From assembly GCA_963457665.1 (NCBI GenBank), contig OY735222.1, forward strand, positions 40,266,408-40,330,407: DNA of 64,000 nt, in the 5' to 3' direction. A program made the position numbers and the translations under genes. The first letter of the stretch is position 1. Each line of letters begins with the position of its first letter. The stretch is from Thysanoteuthis rhombus. Lineage: Eukaryota > Mollusca > Cephalopoda > Oegopsida > Thysanoteuthidae. The notes beneath the pieces were generated by a model, which saw only the letters and a list, made by a program, of their open reading frames with translations, had not been told where the DNA came from and did no database searches. This document shows, piece by piece, positions 22,296 through 32,611 of the stretch.

Positions 22296-23035
22296 GATAA
22301 ATAGCAATTTGCTCAGCACAAAGTACTCTACTTGGCCCAAATCCGAGAATTATATGAAAAGTAACGAAAGTTTAAAGCTGCTATTTTTGCAAAAAAATTA
22401 GAAATTGATGTAATGAAATCTAGCCTTTCTATATAGTCTAAAAAGGAAAAATGATTCACAAAGAAAATCATATTCTGCAAAAGTTGCCCACTCTCTATTA
22501 TTTCGGGGGAATAGATTAATCATTATGGGGAATTCATATTTCATATTTATATTTTTGAAAGATCTATGTTTCCAAAGCAATCATTCCTATGGCTAACTGA
22601 TTGAATAGTTCAGCAGAACATAACTTTCAAGATGTGTTGCCAATTTAGCTCTTTTGGAACCAGGTTTTTTTTTCTTGTCTAGCTATAAATTATTTTATAT
22701 TAATAAATATTTACATTGATTTCACAATCAAAATATTGGCCCCAGTCAAGTGTAATAGCAGTAGTAATATCATTGCAGGTCATTTTACTGTTGATGTTCA
22801 AAGGCCATCATTACTGAAAGGGCTAAATTTTGACCCTAAAACAGCTTAACTGGCATAACAGGAGTAGCGCAGTAAGATTAAAAGTCAGCATACACAAAAC
22901 TCTCTAATCCAAAATATCACAAATATGTTTATGATGTTGCTTAAAACATTGAATTTTAACACAATCATTTACCAAATTCTGAGTTTTATTTATAATCAAT
23001 TATTCCACTCAATATTAATTCTGTTGAGCATCTAG
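22296..23035. other. No gene recognised
   Basis: AT-rich. A gttgccaatttagctctttt phrase (22638) belongs to the 'ttgccaa...tagc' repeat type seen also at 25410, 49575 and 58440. Confidence 0.4.
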
Positions 23036-23037
23036 CA

Positions 23038-23960
23038 ATGTAGTGTCCCCAATACTTTTAGTTACGAATTTTATACAAAACTCTTCTTTTTTTGCTCCTC
23101 TGACCCCTATAAAAACCCTCGACACACGTGGTTCAATGCTCACTAGCTCCAGCACCCCTAGCTGGTTACGCTTCTACCCTCTGCCTCTGCGGCCGGCCAT
23201 TCTCTCTCTTTCCTTCTCCCTGGTCCAAGTCTCATGGGTGCCAGTATTCTTAGCTGGCCATGCCTTTGACCCCGGCCTTTGCCGCTGGCCACTATTTTTC
23301 TTCTCCCTAAGATCGTTGTCATTTTGCCAACCCACTGGCCGATCCGATCTTAACCACCATCCTCACTTCGGGAAACACGCATGGATAAAACTTCATGTTC
23401 TATGTCTTTCATAGTCTGTTCGTAGAGAGTCTAACAGCGTCTGAGAATAGCCCCCAAGTTAACTCACTTACTTGGCAGTAAGGCTCACACACTGAACCTG
23501 GTTTCCATGTATCTGGGAGCAAAGCCATCCATACGGAATCCACGCATTCAAACAACTCCGCTCCAACTCCGACGCCAGTACTATCAAGACAAGAAAGCTT
23601 CCCCCTTTCGCCATCTTTTCTTCTATCTCTCTCTAAGATTACTTCTTACGATTGATCGTATTTATGGAGCCTTACATGTACCGCAACTTTATTCTTGTAT
23701 TAAACATACGTCTTTTCCCTGGCCAAAAATATGTGTATATCATCATTCCACTTTATTTCAATGCGCGTCCAACTTCATACTTGGTGCGCATTCCCTTCTC
23801 TTTGTACAGCTTCCTTCCCTTCCACATCTTTAGGGCCAGCTCACTACACAGTCAAACCACGAGGATCCAATCTCCTCATCCGTCTCACAACAATCCATCG
23901 CTGTTCGGATTCAACAAGAGACAATATGCACTAAAGCAAAATATCCTAGAGACAAAAGTG
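23038..23960 (+). mobile_element. LTR-like segment with TATA box (tentative)
   Basis: A GC-richer island with gacccctataaaaaccctcg (TATA box at about 23108), pyrimidine-rich stretches, and a tctgagaatagcccccaagt / aggctcacacactgaacctg segment. The segment at 40920-41460 shares the order: TATA box, cacttc-gga, gtctgagaaaggcccc, and aacctggtttccc. Two similar TATA-bearing islands without coding sequence fit solo LTRs; borders and TSDs were not resolved. Confidence 0.35.
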
Positions 23961-25689
23961 TGACCTAAGGTTATCAAGAACAAGAAATGGAGAATTCAAA
24001 TCAAAAGATATTTTCATAATTTTAACATGTTAGAGCTAAACAGACTGAGGTGTCTTAGCAGACCATTTGCGTGCAGTGCGATGAGGTGATCTTTGCTTAC
24101 AAAAAACTTTATCAAAACAACATCATCAAATCTTCCATACTTTGTTATGAAAAAACAAATCAATCAACGAAAAATTAATCAAGGAACATGGTTCATTTAA
24201 TACTGGAAAAAGTTTCACAGAAAACAAATTTTGATTGATCTCACTGATATGGTAACGATCTGGTTATTTTTCAATCATATTTGTCGCATGTATGATTTCC
24301 CTAATTTCAATCAATTTTTCAGGTTTTACATGGGGGCTCTATTTAAAATGTAACTATCATGCTATGGTTGACAAAAAATTTATTTCTTCTCTAAGATCTA
24401 ACAAATTTTTAGATGGTTCTAGGGTCTAATGGATTGAAAGCACCTACAATTGAAAGAAAAATATTTTCTTCTAGGAGAGCTACGTATGTAAAAAAAAAAA
24501 CAAAAACAAATCTAAACCCATTTCTTTTCCAATTAAATGGAGATTTGGGCTTTTTTTCTTTCTAGCAAAGCCGAGAAAAACTTTTTTTTCAAATTAAATT
24601 AATTAGTTTTTAAAAATATTGTCTAAATGACGAGACTGTGGCCTGCTGCCTGTGTCGAAGAAATGTTACTCAGCAATAAGTCTGAAAGCCAATAAACTGT
24701 CTAACTAAACTAATTATACAAAACTTAACTAACTATACAATTAATTGGATGAATCTTTGAAAAGCGTCCACTAAGTTTTTCAGTTTTATAACGAAAAATG
24801 ATAATGTAATGACATATAATACCTTAGCTATTTTCAAAATTGATAACAACTAAACCGTAAAACCCTACCCACTGACCCTTCATGTCCCATGAGGATCGGT
24901 TGGATTGGGTTACTTTTCCAAGTAAATTCTTTTTATCATAAATAAAATTCAAATTTTTCTTACTTTTGTCAAAGACATTCAGGAACCTTCTATCAGTATA
25001 ACATTTGGAAACCCCATTATCTTCAGTAGTCTTTTAAATAGAGTTGCACAAAATTTCTCACTTTTTTTCTCATCTTATGTCATGTATAGATGTAAATGTT
25101 TTTATTATTTCTTTATGTTTCTGTTGTAATTTCAAACTATTTCAGACTAAACCTATTAACTTGCAACTTCTTATTCACTGTTTTGTATCTTTTAACAGTA
25201 TGTCTCAACCTCTGGCACAAGTTGCAGGAAGTTTGATCACACTAATAATGTCGTGTATAGCTTACATCTTTATGCTCTGGCTGTTTCTAAACCACGTAAA
25301 CATGGGCACAAAATTTGAATTCTAGAACCTTCAGGATTTCTAAAAGGTACCAGCTTTCAGACATTTCGTACACGAGTCCCAACTGAATATTTGATCAGGA
25401 CCCTGTGTTGCCAATCTAGCATTTTGCATGTTAAATTTAGCATTTTTCTTGTTCTAGCAGTGCAAAAATTCAGCAAGCAGTTCTATTTCTAATGCATCCT
25501 AGCACTATTTCTTTAGCAACTTTTGCTAATTTTTAGCTATTTAGGCCATTTTTTGTAACAAATCATTTTTAGCCATTAAATGATAGTAATATGGCTAATA
25601 ATGTTTTCAAAGCATTTTGGCACTTTTTTACACTTTTCTCAGGTTGATTTAGCACAAAAGATTTTTTGTAATTTGCAATACTGGCTGGA
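23961..25689. other. No gene recognised
   Basis: AT-rich. A 'ttgccaatctagcattttgc' repeat with many tttagc words lies at 25408-25570. Confidence 0.4.
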
Positions 25690-26595
25690 TTCCCACTTCC
25701 CAATAAGATCAAGTGATAGCAAGTCTTTTCAAGTTCTCATGCTTGTTAGCGTTTTAATTTTCTTCTTATTTCTAATCATTCCAATCCCTTCGAAAAAAGT
25801 GTTTGTGACCATACTCACTGTTCAAATGGATGTGGGCACTACTTTCACCTCCATATTTTACAGTTTCTGATACACATTCAATAAATTTTTTTAGATATTT
25901 TCCCCGGGGATACCTAATTTTTTTTTTTTTTTGAGGGGGATGCAGATGCAAGCCTCAAATTTTGATACAGAGTTGGTGTGCGAGCCCAAAATTTGCCGAC
26001 AAATTTGGCATGCAGGCCAAATAAAGGGAGCAATTTGCCGACTGAAAAAGCATGGTGGTAGGCATAATCCCCTCCCTTTGGTATGCCCCTGATATAGTCA
26101 CATGATCTGGATCAAATTTGTGCAAGTTGATCAACATGAGAAAATTCACAGACGTATTTGAATTTCTATGAGATGATTTTCTTTAGAAAAGAAACCTCTG
26201 AATACATTCAAGTGGAAGAATTCATTGCTTTCAATCGCCGATAGGGGATATTTTCATCAGAAAAATTGTTACCTTTGCACGCAAGAGTTCAATGCAGAAT
26301 CCACTGATGATTCCAAGAAGGATGAGAATAATGATAAGAAGAAGATTAATTAGAGTCGCCTGTATAAAATAAAGAAAAGAATGTTTTATGATTTAAATAA
26401 ATTCAGTTCCAAAACTCACATTTTAGATGAATGTAGTAAAATCGAGTATCATCTTACAAAATACCAAATACATAAACACATTCTACAATCAAATTGCCAT
26501 AGCCCCACAAATGACCCACCCGAACATTTATCATGATTCAAATTGGGACACTGTAAGTGTCCAGGACATATAGATATAAATGAGAATGAAATTGA
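25690..26595 (-). repeat. Array unit 6 (tail, D, exon 6, A block)
   Basis: The tail block at 25750-25870 has lost the acceptor AG (tgtaaa for tgtag). Its frame reads YGGESSAHIHLNSEYG with RRDWND and then a stop. The D block (25900-26095) and A block (26455-26560) are diverged. This unit shows decay of everything except the transmembrane exon. Confidence 0.6.
26273..26359 (-). CDS. Transmembrane mini-exon 6 of the tandem array
   Basis: An 87-nt minus-strand exon: acceptor ...ctttattttatacag, donor gtaacaatttttctg. Phase 0 gives 29 codons: ATLINLLLIIILILLGII, then SGFCIELLRAK. The helix is strongly aliphatic, contains GIISG, and is followed by Arg and Lys. It is one of the clearest members of the array. 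Confidence 0.72.
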
Positions 26596-26598
26596 TCT

Positions 26599-27076
26599 TC
26601 ATCATCATCATCATCATCAGTCTTTTAACGTCCGTCATTGGACATAGACCTTCCCCAGGATTTGCCACAATTCCCTATCATGGGCGTCGCGGAGCCAGTA
26701 TTTCCTGAATCTGTCAAGTTCATCTCTCCATCTTGTGTTCTATCGGCCTCGGTTTCTTATGTGATCTCTGGGGATCCATGTTGTGAGACGTGATGTCCAT
26801 CGGTTGTCTTTTATTCTTGCAACATGGCCCGCCCATTGCCAATTGAGTTTTTTAATAGATTCTATGATGTCTTGGACCCCTGTTTTCTTCCTTATATACT
26901 GTGCTATCTTGTGATCTCTCCATGTAAGGTTGAGCATGATCTTCTCATGTGCACGTTGCATACTTCTCAGTTTGCAAGCCTGTCTCTTGGTTAGGTTCCA
27001 TGTTTCAGCTCCATAGGAGACTATCGGGAGAATGCATTGGTTGTATACTCCTCTTTTTAGGATTATTGGGATCAAA
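26599..27076 (-). mobile_element. RTE LINE 3' fragment in array unit 6
   Basis: The plus strand starts with a (CAT)n run and cagtcttttaacgtccgtca. The minus strand encodes RRGVYNQCILPIVSYGAETW, NLTKRQACKLRSMQRAHEKI, WRDHKIAQYIRKKTGVQDII and then KLNWQWAGHVARIKDN with an open frame of 111 codons. It is truncated at the 5' side near 27076. Confidence 0.88.
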
Positions 27077-27480
27077 GCCTAAAAGTTAATTTCAAATTGA
27101 CTCTTTAAGTGAAATTCTACATTCTAAATTCTAAAAATCCTATTTTCATATTGTTCATAGGTACAATCATTACGCTATTCTATTTAGGGTCGGTATAGTA
27201 CATAGTAGATCCCCTGCACCTCGTGTTGTGGGGGGGGGGGAATGGAGGGGAAGATAGTGTGTTTTTGAGTTTTGCTAGTTGCATCTGTTACATTTTGATT
27301 TTAACGAGAATAGAAGAAGGAAGAGGAGAAGAGAAAAGGTTGATAACAGGAAGAGAGAGGGAAGAGAGGCAAGTCGGATCGGGAAAGTTGGATACTTGAT
27401 TCAGGAAATTCAAGAAAGTGTAGGTTGGAAATGAAGGTAATTCTATGAAATGCATATTAATACTGAAGTGTCTAACATGC
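27077..27480 (-). repeat. Right flank of array unit 6
   Basis: The flank phrases (ttgttcatag, a cctcgtgttgtgggg run, then the purine-rich agaagaaggaagaggagaag stretch) match the flank of units 1, 3 and 8. No gene is seen. Confidence 0.5.
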
Positions 27481-28590
27481 AAATAGGGAAAAACCTGTTG
27501 AAATTTTGTTTCTTCTTTCCTATGATGTATTTTTTAATAACGTGGTACCAATGAAGTGAAGCATTGCTGAAAGAGAACTTGAAGATAACAAAAAAACATT
27601 TTCCGTTTATTATTTTATACAATTTTTATGTATCTCATGTAAAAATTTTGAATTATCCAGACATTGCAGAACTAGTTACATTGTTACGATTGCCAGCATG
27701 AGTTAAACATATTTCTTAGTGGGGATGGGGGTAGGATTTACCTCACCTCTACCATCAAATGGGCTTGGGGTGTAGTAAAAAAGTGCTCAGCCTGTGGACT
27801 CACAGTACGAAAGGAAATGCTATTTTCATTCATGGTTTTCTGGATGAGTGCGTGGTAGGTAAAAATGTTAGAGTCTATTAACTGTCCCCCATATAACGCA
27901 AACAGCGCTATAACAAGCTGTGTTTTATTATGGATAAGGGCCTATCTAGACGCATAAAAGCTGCCGTGAAAGATTTGCACAAGTTTTAAAAAGTCCAAGA
28001 TGAAGACGTAAGCGATCTGAGAAACTTTACAAGACGCACTTTTAGTCATGACCCTAATAAGGAATGTCAACAAGCAGAGGAACCATGGAATATGGCCAAT
28101 GTCAGTGGTGAGGCATTTGAATGACTTATCCTTGATGGTGGACAAGCTCGTCATCAGATTCAGAAAAGTCACTGTAGTGAAGAGCAAAAATTTATATTTT
28201 CACCAAATACTTGGCTGAGAGTATCTATGTGTCTAAATGTAAAAGAAGCAGTCTCCTATCAACCAAATCCTCTCGGTCAATTGATAAAAACTTTCTCTCA
28301 GATACTGCAAAGGGTGGGACCACATTTTACCGAAGATTGGTTATTGAAATTGTTATGGCATGTTTGTACTGAATCATTGAGTAGAATTACTATAATAGGG
28401 TCGGCTGGGGTAGAATGGGTCAATTTTCTGATTTTTTCGATGTCATGAATTTTTTTTACTGATTTTCAGAACGTTTCACATGTTGATTAAAACATTACTG
28501 CTCTTATTTACAAAATACCTTATCATATCAAAGATTAGTTATTTTCAAAGTTCGGAAAAAATAAGCGTTTAAACATTAATCTTTTTAACT
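27481..28590. other. No gene recognised between array units 6 and 7
   Basis: An open minus-strand stretch at 27942-28187 (81 codons) and plus-strand 28227-28448 (73 codons) show no recognisable motif. The GC content near 27720-28340 is somewhat higher than around it, and a diverged coding relict is possible. Confidence 0.35.
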
Positions 28591-28594
28591 TTAA

Positions 28595-29265
28595 CCTGGT
28601 TTGGATTATGTTTTTACAAGTTAATCAATAGGAGAAAAGAGATATATTTCAATGAGATGAGATGTTTCTTTTTTAGAAAAGAAACTTCTAAACATGTTCA
28701 AGCTGAAGAGTTTTTTGTTTTAAATGTATAAGAGCAAAATTGTTACCTCTGTGACAGAGTTTTTAATGACAACTCCTATGATGATTCCAATGTCAATCAA
28801 ACCAAGGAGAACAAGAAGTCCAATTAGTGAGTCCTGTATAAAAATAGAGAAAAGAAGGTCTTATGATTTATGATTTCAATATTTAACAATTCAGTCCTAA
28901 AGCTCACATTTAGGATGAAAGTATGGTTGAATATCAAATACATATAGACGGTTATGCTGTGCATCAAGAGATCCTACTATCAAATCATAGTTGCCCCACA
29001 AATTCATCATGATTCAAATTAGTACACTGCAAGTGTCCAGGACATATAGATATAAATGAAAATAAAATTAACAATAAGTATTTCCATAAAAGTCTTTTTC
29101 AAATTGACCCTTTAGGTAAAATTCTACTGAGAAATTCTATTATGATATATTGTTCTGCTCGTTCATGATTGTAACCATTATGTTTTCCTATTTAAGATCA
29201 GTGAAGTATCTGCCAGATCCCCTGCCCCAAATGCTGGAGAGGAGAAAAAGTAGCAAAATATGGCG
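28595..29265 (-). repeat. Array unit 7 (flanks around exon 7)
   Basis: The left block (gttaatcaataggagaaaag), intron block (caattcagtcctaaagctca) and A block (28960-29040, with a 14-bp deletion relative to other copies) are recognisable, followed by gatcagtgaagtatctgcca. A tail and D block for this unit are not seen. Confidence 0.55.
28747..28833 (-). CDS. Transmembrane mini-exon 7 of the tandem array
   Basis: An 87-nt minus-strand exon: acceptor ...ctatttttatacag, donor gtaacaattttgctc. Phase 0 gives 29 codons: DSLIGLLVLLGLIDIGII, then IGVVIKNSVTE. It has the G-x-x-x-G step (GIIIG) and an unusual aspartate within the hydrophobic stretch (GLIDIG), a polar residue that could act in helix pairing. 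The end is Lys-Asn rather than a basic cluster. Confidence 0.7.
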
Positions 29266-30140
29266 TGAATTCTACAATTTCTAATATACATTTATTTTTT
29301 TAAGACTCTATTTCACCCTGTGATCAGTAGGAACAGCCACATCTATAATCAGTATTTGATAGATTTTTCCATTCCTTGTTATAGTTTAGGGACATACCAT
29401 AGCATTTCTTTTGGGGGCCTCTAATTTGCCACCAGAGTTTTTGTGTAGGCCCCCAATTTGCCAACAAATTGGATATGCAGGCTGAGTAAGGGGTAATTTG
29501 CTGACTAAAAGAGCATGGGCAAGCAGTGAATGCCAAACGCCACTTCACTTTTTTGGTACGCCAAGTCCCCCGGTCCATATTATATTTGCACTAGTTAATC
29601 ATCAGGAGAAAATTCACAGATATATTTGAATTTCTATGTGATGATTCTTTCTTTAAAAAAGAAACCACTGAGAACATTAAAATGGAAGAGTTCATTGTTT
29701 CAAATGGTGGGTAGGAGATAAAATTGTTACCTTCTTGAAGGAAGTGTCCATGTATAATCCAACGATGATTCCAATGGGGATAATGCAAAGAAGGGTAATA
29801 GCAAACATTTTAAATATGCCCTATATGAAATGGAAAAAAAGAATGTCTTAGGATTTAAATATTTAACAATTCAGTTTGGAAAATAACATTTTGGACGAAT
29901 ATCCAATCAAACATCATTTTACAAAATGTCAGATACACATTATGCTTCATGGACAGAAGACTCCCTTATCTATCAGAGATCCTGCAATCAAATCACCAAA
30001 TCACTGTAGCCCCACAAATGGCCTCTCTGACCATTCATCATGGTTCAAATAGGGACTTTGTCAGTGTCCAGGACATATAGATAAATGAGAATGAAATTAA
30101 GTATTTAAAGAAATCAAGTAAAATAAGTTAGTAAGCTTTT
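29266..30140 (-). repeat. Array unit 8 (flanks around exon 8)
   Basis: The left edge joins the flank of unit 7 directly to a tail-block stub (gaattctacaatttctaata), followed by a D block. Right of exon 8 come the intron block and an A block (29935-30060) whose acceptor is changed (gacaaag). The long flank continues after the RTE insertion and N gap to about 31260. Confidence 0.6.
29731..29820 (-). CDS. Transmembrane mini-exon 8 of the tandem array (first in transcript order)
   Basis: A 90-nt minus-strand exon: acceptor ...ccatttcatatag, donor gtaacaattttatctcc. Phase 0 gives 30 codons: GIFKMFAITLLCIIPIG, then IIVGLYMDTSFKK. It has the consensus IGIIVG core and a basic Lys-Lys end, like exon 2. 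It is the array member closest to the proposed upstream stalk exon at 31970-32010, about 2.1 kb away. Confidence 0.72.
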
Positions 30141-30403
30141 GGCAAGAGCCAGCTCAACCTTCAAGAACAAGAAAACCCCATTAATCCTAAAAACGGTTTG
30201 CAATCAATTCATTCTACTGATAGTCACCTATGGAGATTGAACACTGACCAAAAGATTACCCATCAAGCAAAGAACCATGCAACTTACACATGGAGAGATC
30301 ACAAGACAACACAGTATATTAGAGGAAAGACAGGAGTTCGAGATATCATAGAAAACCATTAGGAAACTCAAATGGCAATGGGCAGGCTATGTTGCAAAAA
30401 TGT
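30141..30403 (+). mobile_element. RTE LINE fragment running into the assembly gap
   Basis: The plus strand, with indels, matches the RTE C-terminal coding region (gccagctcaaccttcaagaa; gaaccatgcaacttacacat; tcacaagacaacacagtata; aaatggcaatgggcaggcta). The sequence stops at the Ns. Confidence 0.8.
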
Positions 30404-30603
30404 NNNNNNNNNNNNNNNNNNNNNNNNNNNNNNNNNNNNNNNNNNNNNNNNNNNNNNNNNNNNNNNNNNNNNNNNNNNNNNNNNNNNNNNNNNNNNNNNN
30501 NNNNNNNNNNNNNNNNNNNNNNNNNNNNNNNNNNNNNNNNNNNNNNNNNNNNNNNNNNNNNNNNNNNNNNNNNNNNNNNNNNNNNNNNNNNNNNNNNNNN
30601 NNN
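30404..30603. other. Assembly gap, 200 N
   Basis: Exactly 200 unknown bases. A 39-bp sequence beginning gatcacaagacaacacagta occurs just before (30297-30335) and directly after (30604-30642), so the flanks may overlap and the gap length is probably a placeholder. Confidence 0.99.
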
Positions 30604-30642
30604 GATCACAAGACAACACAGTATATTAGAGGAAAGACAGGA
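30604..30642 (+). mobile_element. RTE stub right of the gap
   Basis: 39 bp identical to 30297-30335, then an abrupt change to the array flank (tcagtgtagtatctgc). It is either a second truncated piece or a duplicated contig end. Confidence 0.6.
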
Positions 30643-31260
30643 TCAGTGTAGTATCTGCAAGAAGAAGAAGAAGAAGAAGAAGAAGAAGAAGAAGAAGAGA
30701 CTGAAGCAAGAGGTATAGGTAAGGAAGCTTATTGTTTTAATTTGTTCTTGAGTTTTATTACCCCTCCTTCAACCTTTTGGGGTTATGAATTGTATGAATT
30801 AATTTCTGTCCACAAGATTTTGAAGTGTAATATCTTACAGCAATAAAATTTAATATTTGGACCAGTGGTGTCTGTATCTTTCTGTGTTTGAAAGTAATAC
30901 TTTAATTTCAATTCGAGAAGAGGGAGAGGTGAAAAGAAAGTTAGATAGTATACTGAAGGAGTAGGAAGAAAGAGGGAATGAAAAGAAATTAGGTTGTTTG
31001 ACGGGTGTAGGAAGAGATAGAGAGGCAAAAAAAGTTAGATTGTATACTCAGGAAGAAAAGATAGAGGAGATAAAAAAAAAAAGTAAGGTGATTTATTAAG
31101 AGATTAGGAAGGGAGAGAGGAGAAAAGAAAGTTACATGGTTTACTAAGAGGGTAGGAAGATTTTCACATATGGAACTAACCCATGTTTGTATAGCATTGA
31201 CTGGCAACAAAGATTAGAAGGGATAAGGGAGAGAATAAGAAGATACAGGCAAAGGGTGAG
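30643..31260 (-). repeat. Right flank of array unit 8
   Basis: The flank resumes with atcagtgtagtatctgcaag, then a (GAA)n run (30658-30698), cagcaataaaatttaatatt and the purine-rich block with agaaagttagatagtatact. This is the rightmost recognisable part of the duplicated array. Confidence 0.6.
30658..30698. repeat. (GAA)n microsatellite
   Basis: About 41 bases of agaagaag in the flank of array unit 8. Confidence 0.95.
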
Positions 31261-31520
31261 AGAAAATAGGTTTTTAGTGGGGGGTTCTAAATGCGATGTA
31301 AGTGTATGCAGAAATGATCCTCTAGTTTGTGTCTGACAGCACTCAAGCTTTTTTTTGAAAATTCAGATTTTTCAGTGATCACTGCCCAACAAAAGGTGAG
31401 AGAGGTAATTTATTCATTGATCATATCCTAATTGATCACGGCATTCTGCCAACAGACATTGGCATGCTGCCAAAAGATGTTGGTCAGTTGACGGTTTCTA
31501 CAGTGTAACTAACAAAATCT
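31261..31520 (+). repeat. Interspersed repeat family X, copy 1
   Basis: Shares tttcagtgatcactgcccaa, ggtgagagaggtaatttatt and tgccaaaagatgttggtca with copies near 32140-32285 and (partly) 59030-59460 and 63050-63395. Unclassified; no coding potential seen. Confidence 0.65.
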
Positions 31521-31969
31521 GCTTCTATTTATTCTGGGAAGGGTTGTTGACTTATCTCATGAAATTTTATTCTGTATTTTTTCATATACATGTCTTTATG
31601 GTTGATTTTTTTGAATTGACAAAACACTTCTAGGAAAAAGAGTAAAAAAAATGCTTCTACGTAATTTATATCAGTTGGTTTTGAAATTTATGATTTAAAC
31701 AAGGACTGAAGTGAAATATACGAAGAAAATGAATTTTATGTTCCAGACGTTTAAGTATAAGCAAAAGTTGGTCTTTTTCTATTTGTTGAAGGTAAAAACA
31801 CACCTCTACAACATATCTCAAAATCCAATCTTTATCTGGAGATATATTTGTTTTTATCAAGTGAAAAAGTTAAAATGAAAAATCTCTCAATGTTTTATTC
31901 ACACAAAACCCCATCTTTACTTAATGTTTCATCAGCTCCCTTCAAACGCAATGGAATTCGGCAACTTAC

Positions 31970-32010
31970 TTCATCATCAGGAGATGCCATACTTCTTGGT
32001 TCTACTTTTC
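31970..32010 (-). CDS. Candidate constant stalk exon upstream of the transmembrane array
   Basis: A 41-nt minus-strand exon with a strong acceptor (ttattcttacaatttcag) and a consensus donor (GAA|gtaagttgcc). The only open frame starts with two carried-over bases (phase 1) and ends exactly in phase 0: KVEPRSMASPDDE after a split first codon. Phase-0 exit matches the phase-0 entry of all nine array exons, and a polar, acidic segment is what one expects just outside a membrane helix. It is short, so chance cannot be excluded. The preceding exon, which must end in phase 1, was not identified with confidence. Confidence 0.45.
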
Positions 32011-32139
32011 CTGAAATTGTAAGAATAAAATGCTAAAGAGTATATATGATAACAATTCATTTTATTTTAACCAAATCAATCGTCTTATTCAAATTGCCCT
32101 GAAATAGAAAAAAAAGAACTCCAAGAGGTAGATAGGTTT
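32011..32139. other. No gene recognised
   Basis: AT-rich sequence between the stalk exon candidate and repeat X. Confidence 0.4.
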
Positions 32140-32285
32140 ACAACATGAGGTGAGAGAAGTAACTTATTCACTGATCACTCTTTTTTCCAATTTCCTGAAT
32201 TGATCATCCCCACCATAGCATGCTGCCAAAAGATGTTGGTCATGTGATGGTTTCTATTGAGTGACTAACATGACCTGTTATTATA
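32140..32285 (+). repeat. Interspersed repeat family X, copy 2 (partial)
   Basis: Contains ggtgagagaagtaacttatt, ttttttccaatttcctgaat and tgctgccaaaagatgttggt, in the same order as copy 1. Confidence 0.65.
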
Positions 32286-32582
32286 ATATCAAATCTGTTA
32301 GAGCTCATATGATAGGCTGAGTTTCATTTTTTTTCCCAAGTGACTGACAAGTTTTATAATCTCAAACTATTGTCTCTTAATGATGTACTGGTTGTGGAGT
32401 TTTGATAATCGATCAGATCCTGATTTCACCAGATATCCTGACAGATACCTGATTATCCGGCCGAACAATATTTAGCTAAAATTATCTAAAACATATTAGC
32501 ACAAGATTTCAGCATAGTTGATCCAAAACGAAGAGCACAGACAGAAGAATCTATAGCCCATTAGGCTGCTCAGCTGGGTGGA

Positions 32583-32611
32583 ACATCTGTGGGACTACAG
32601 TGATCTGATAT
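32583..32611 (+). repeat. Inverted fragment of the array A block
   Basis: The plus strand reads catctgtgggactacagtga then tctgatat. The array units carry catttgtggggctacagtga then tttgatag on the minus strand. Nearly identical over about 28 bp but in the opposite orientation, so a piece of the duplicated unit lies inverted here, beyond the array. Confidence 0.55.

Noticed and set aside
6460-29578. D-block reading frames as cysteine-containing tail exons
   Set aside because: Frames of about 60-85 codons are open in units 1, 6 and 8, but in different registers with no shared acceptor/donor, and other copies are broken.
7440-30070. A block of each array unit as an extra coding exon
   Set aside because: Unit 3 keeps both splice sites and some copies have open stretches, but across copies there are stops, indels (14-bp deletion in unit 7) and lost AG sites in every frame.
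30346-30718. Open frames spanning the N run
   Set aside because: They are artefacts of unknown bases; only the RTE fragments on either side are supported.
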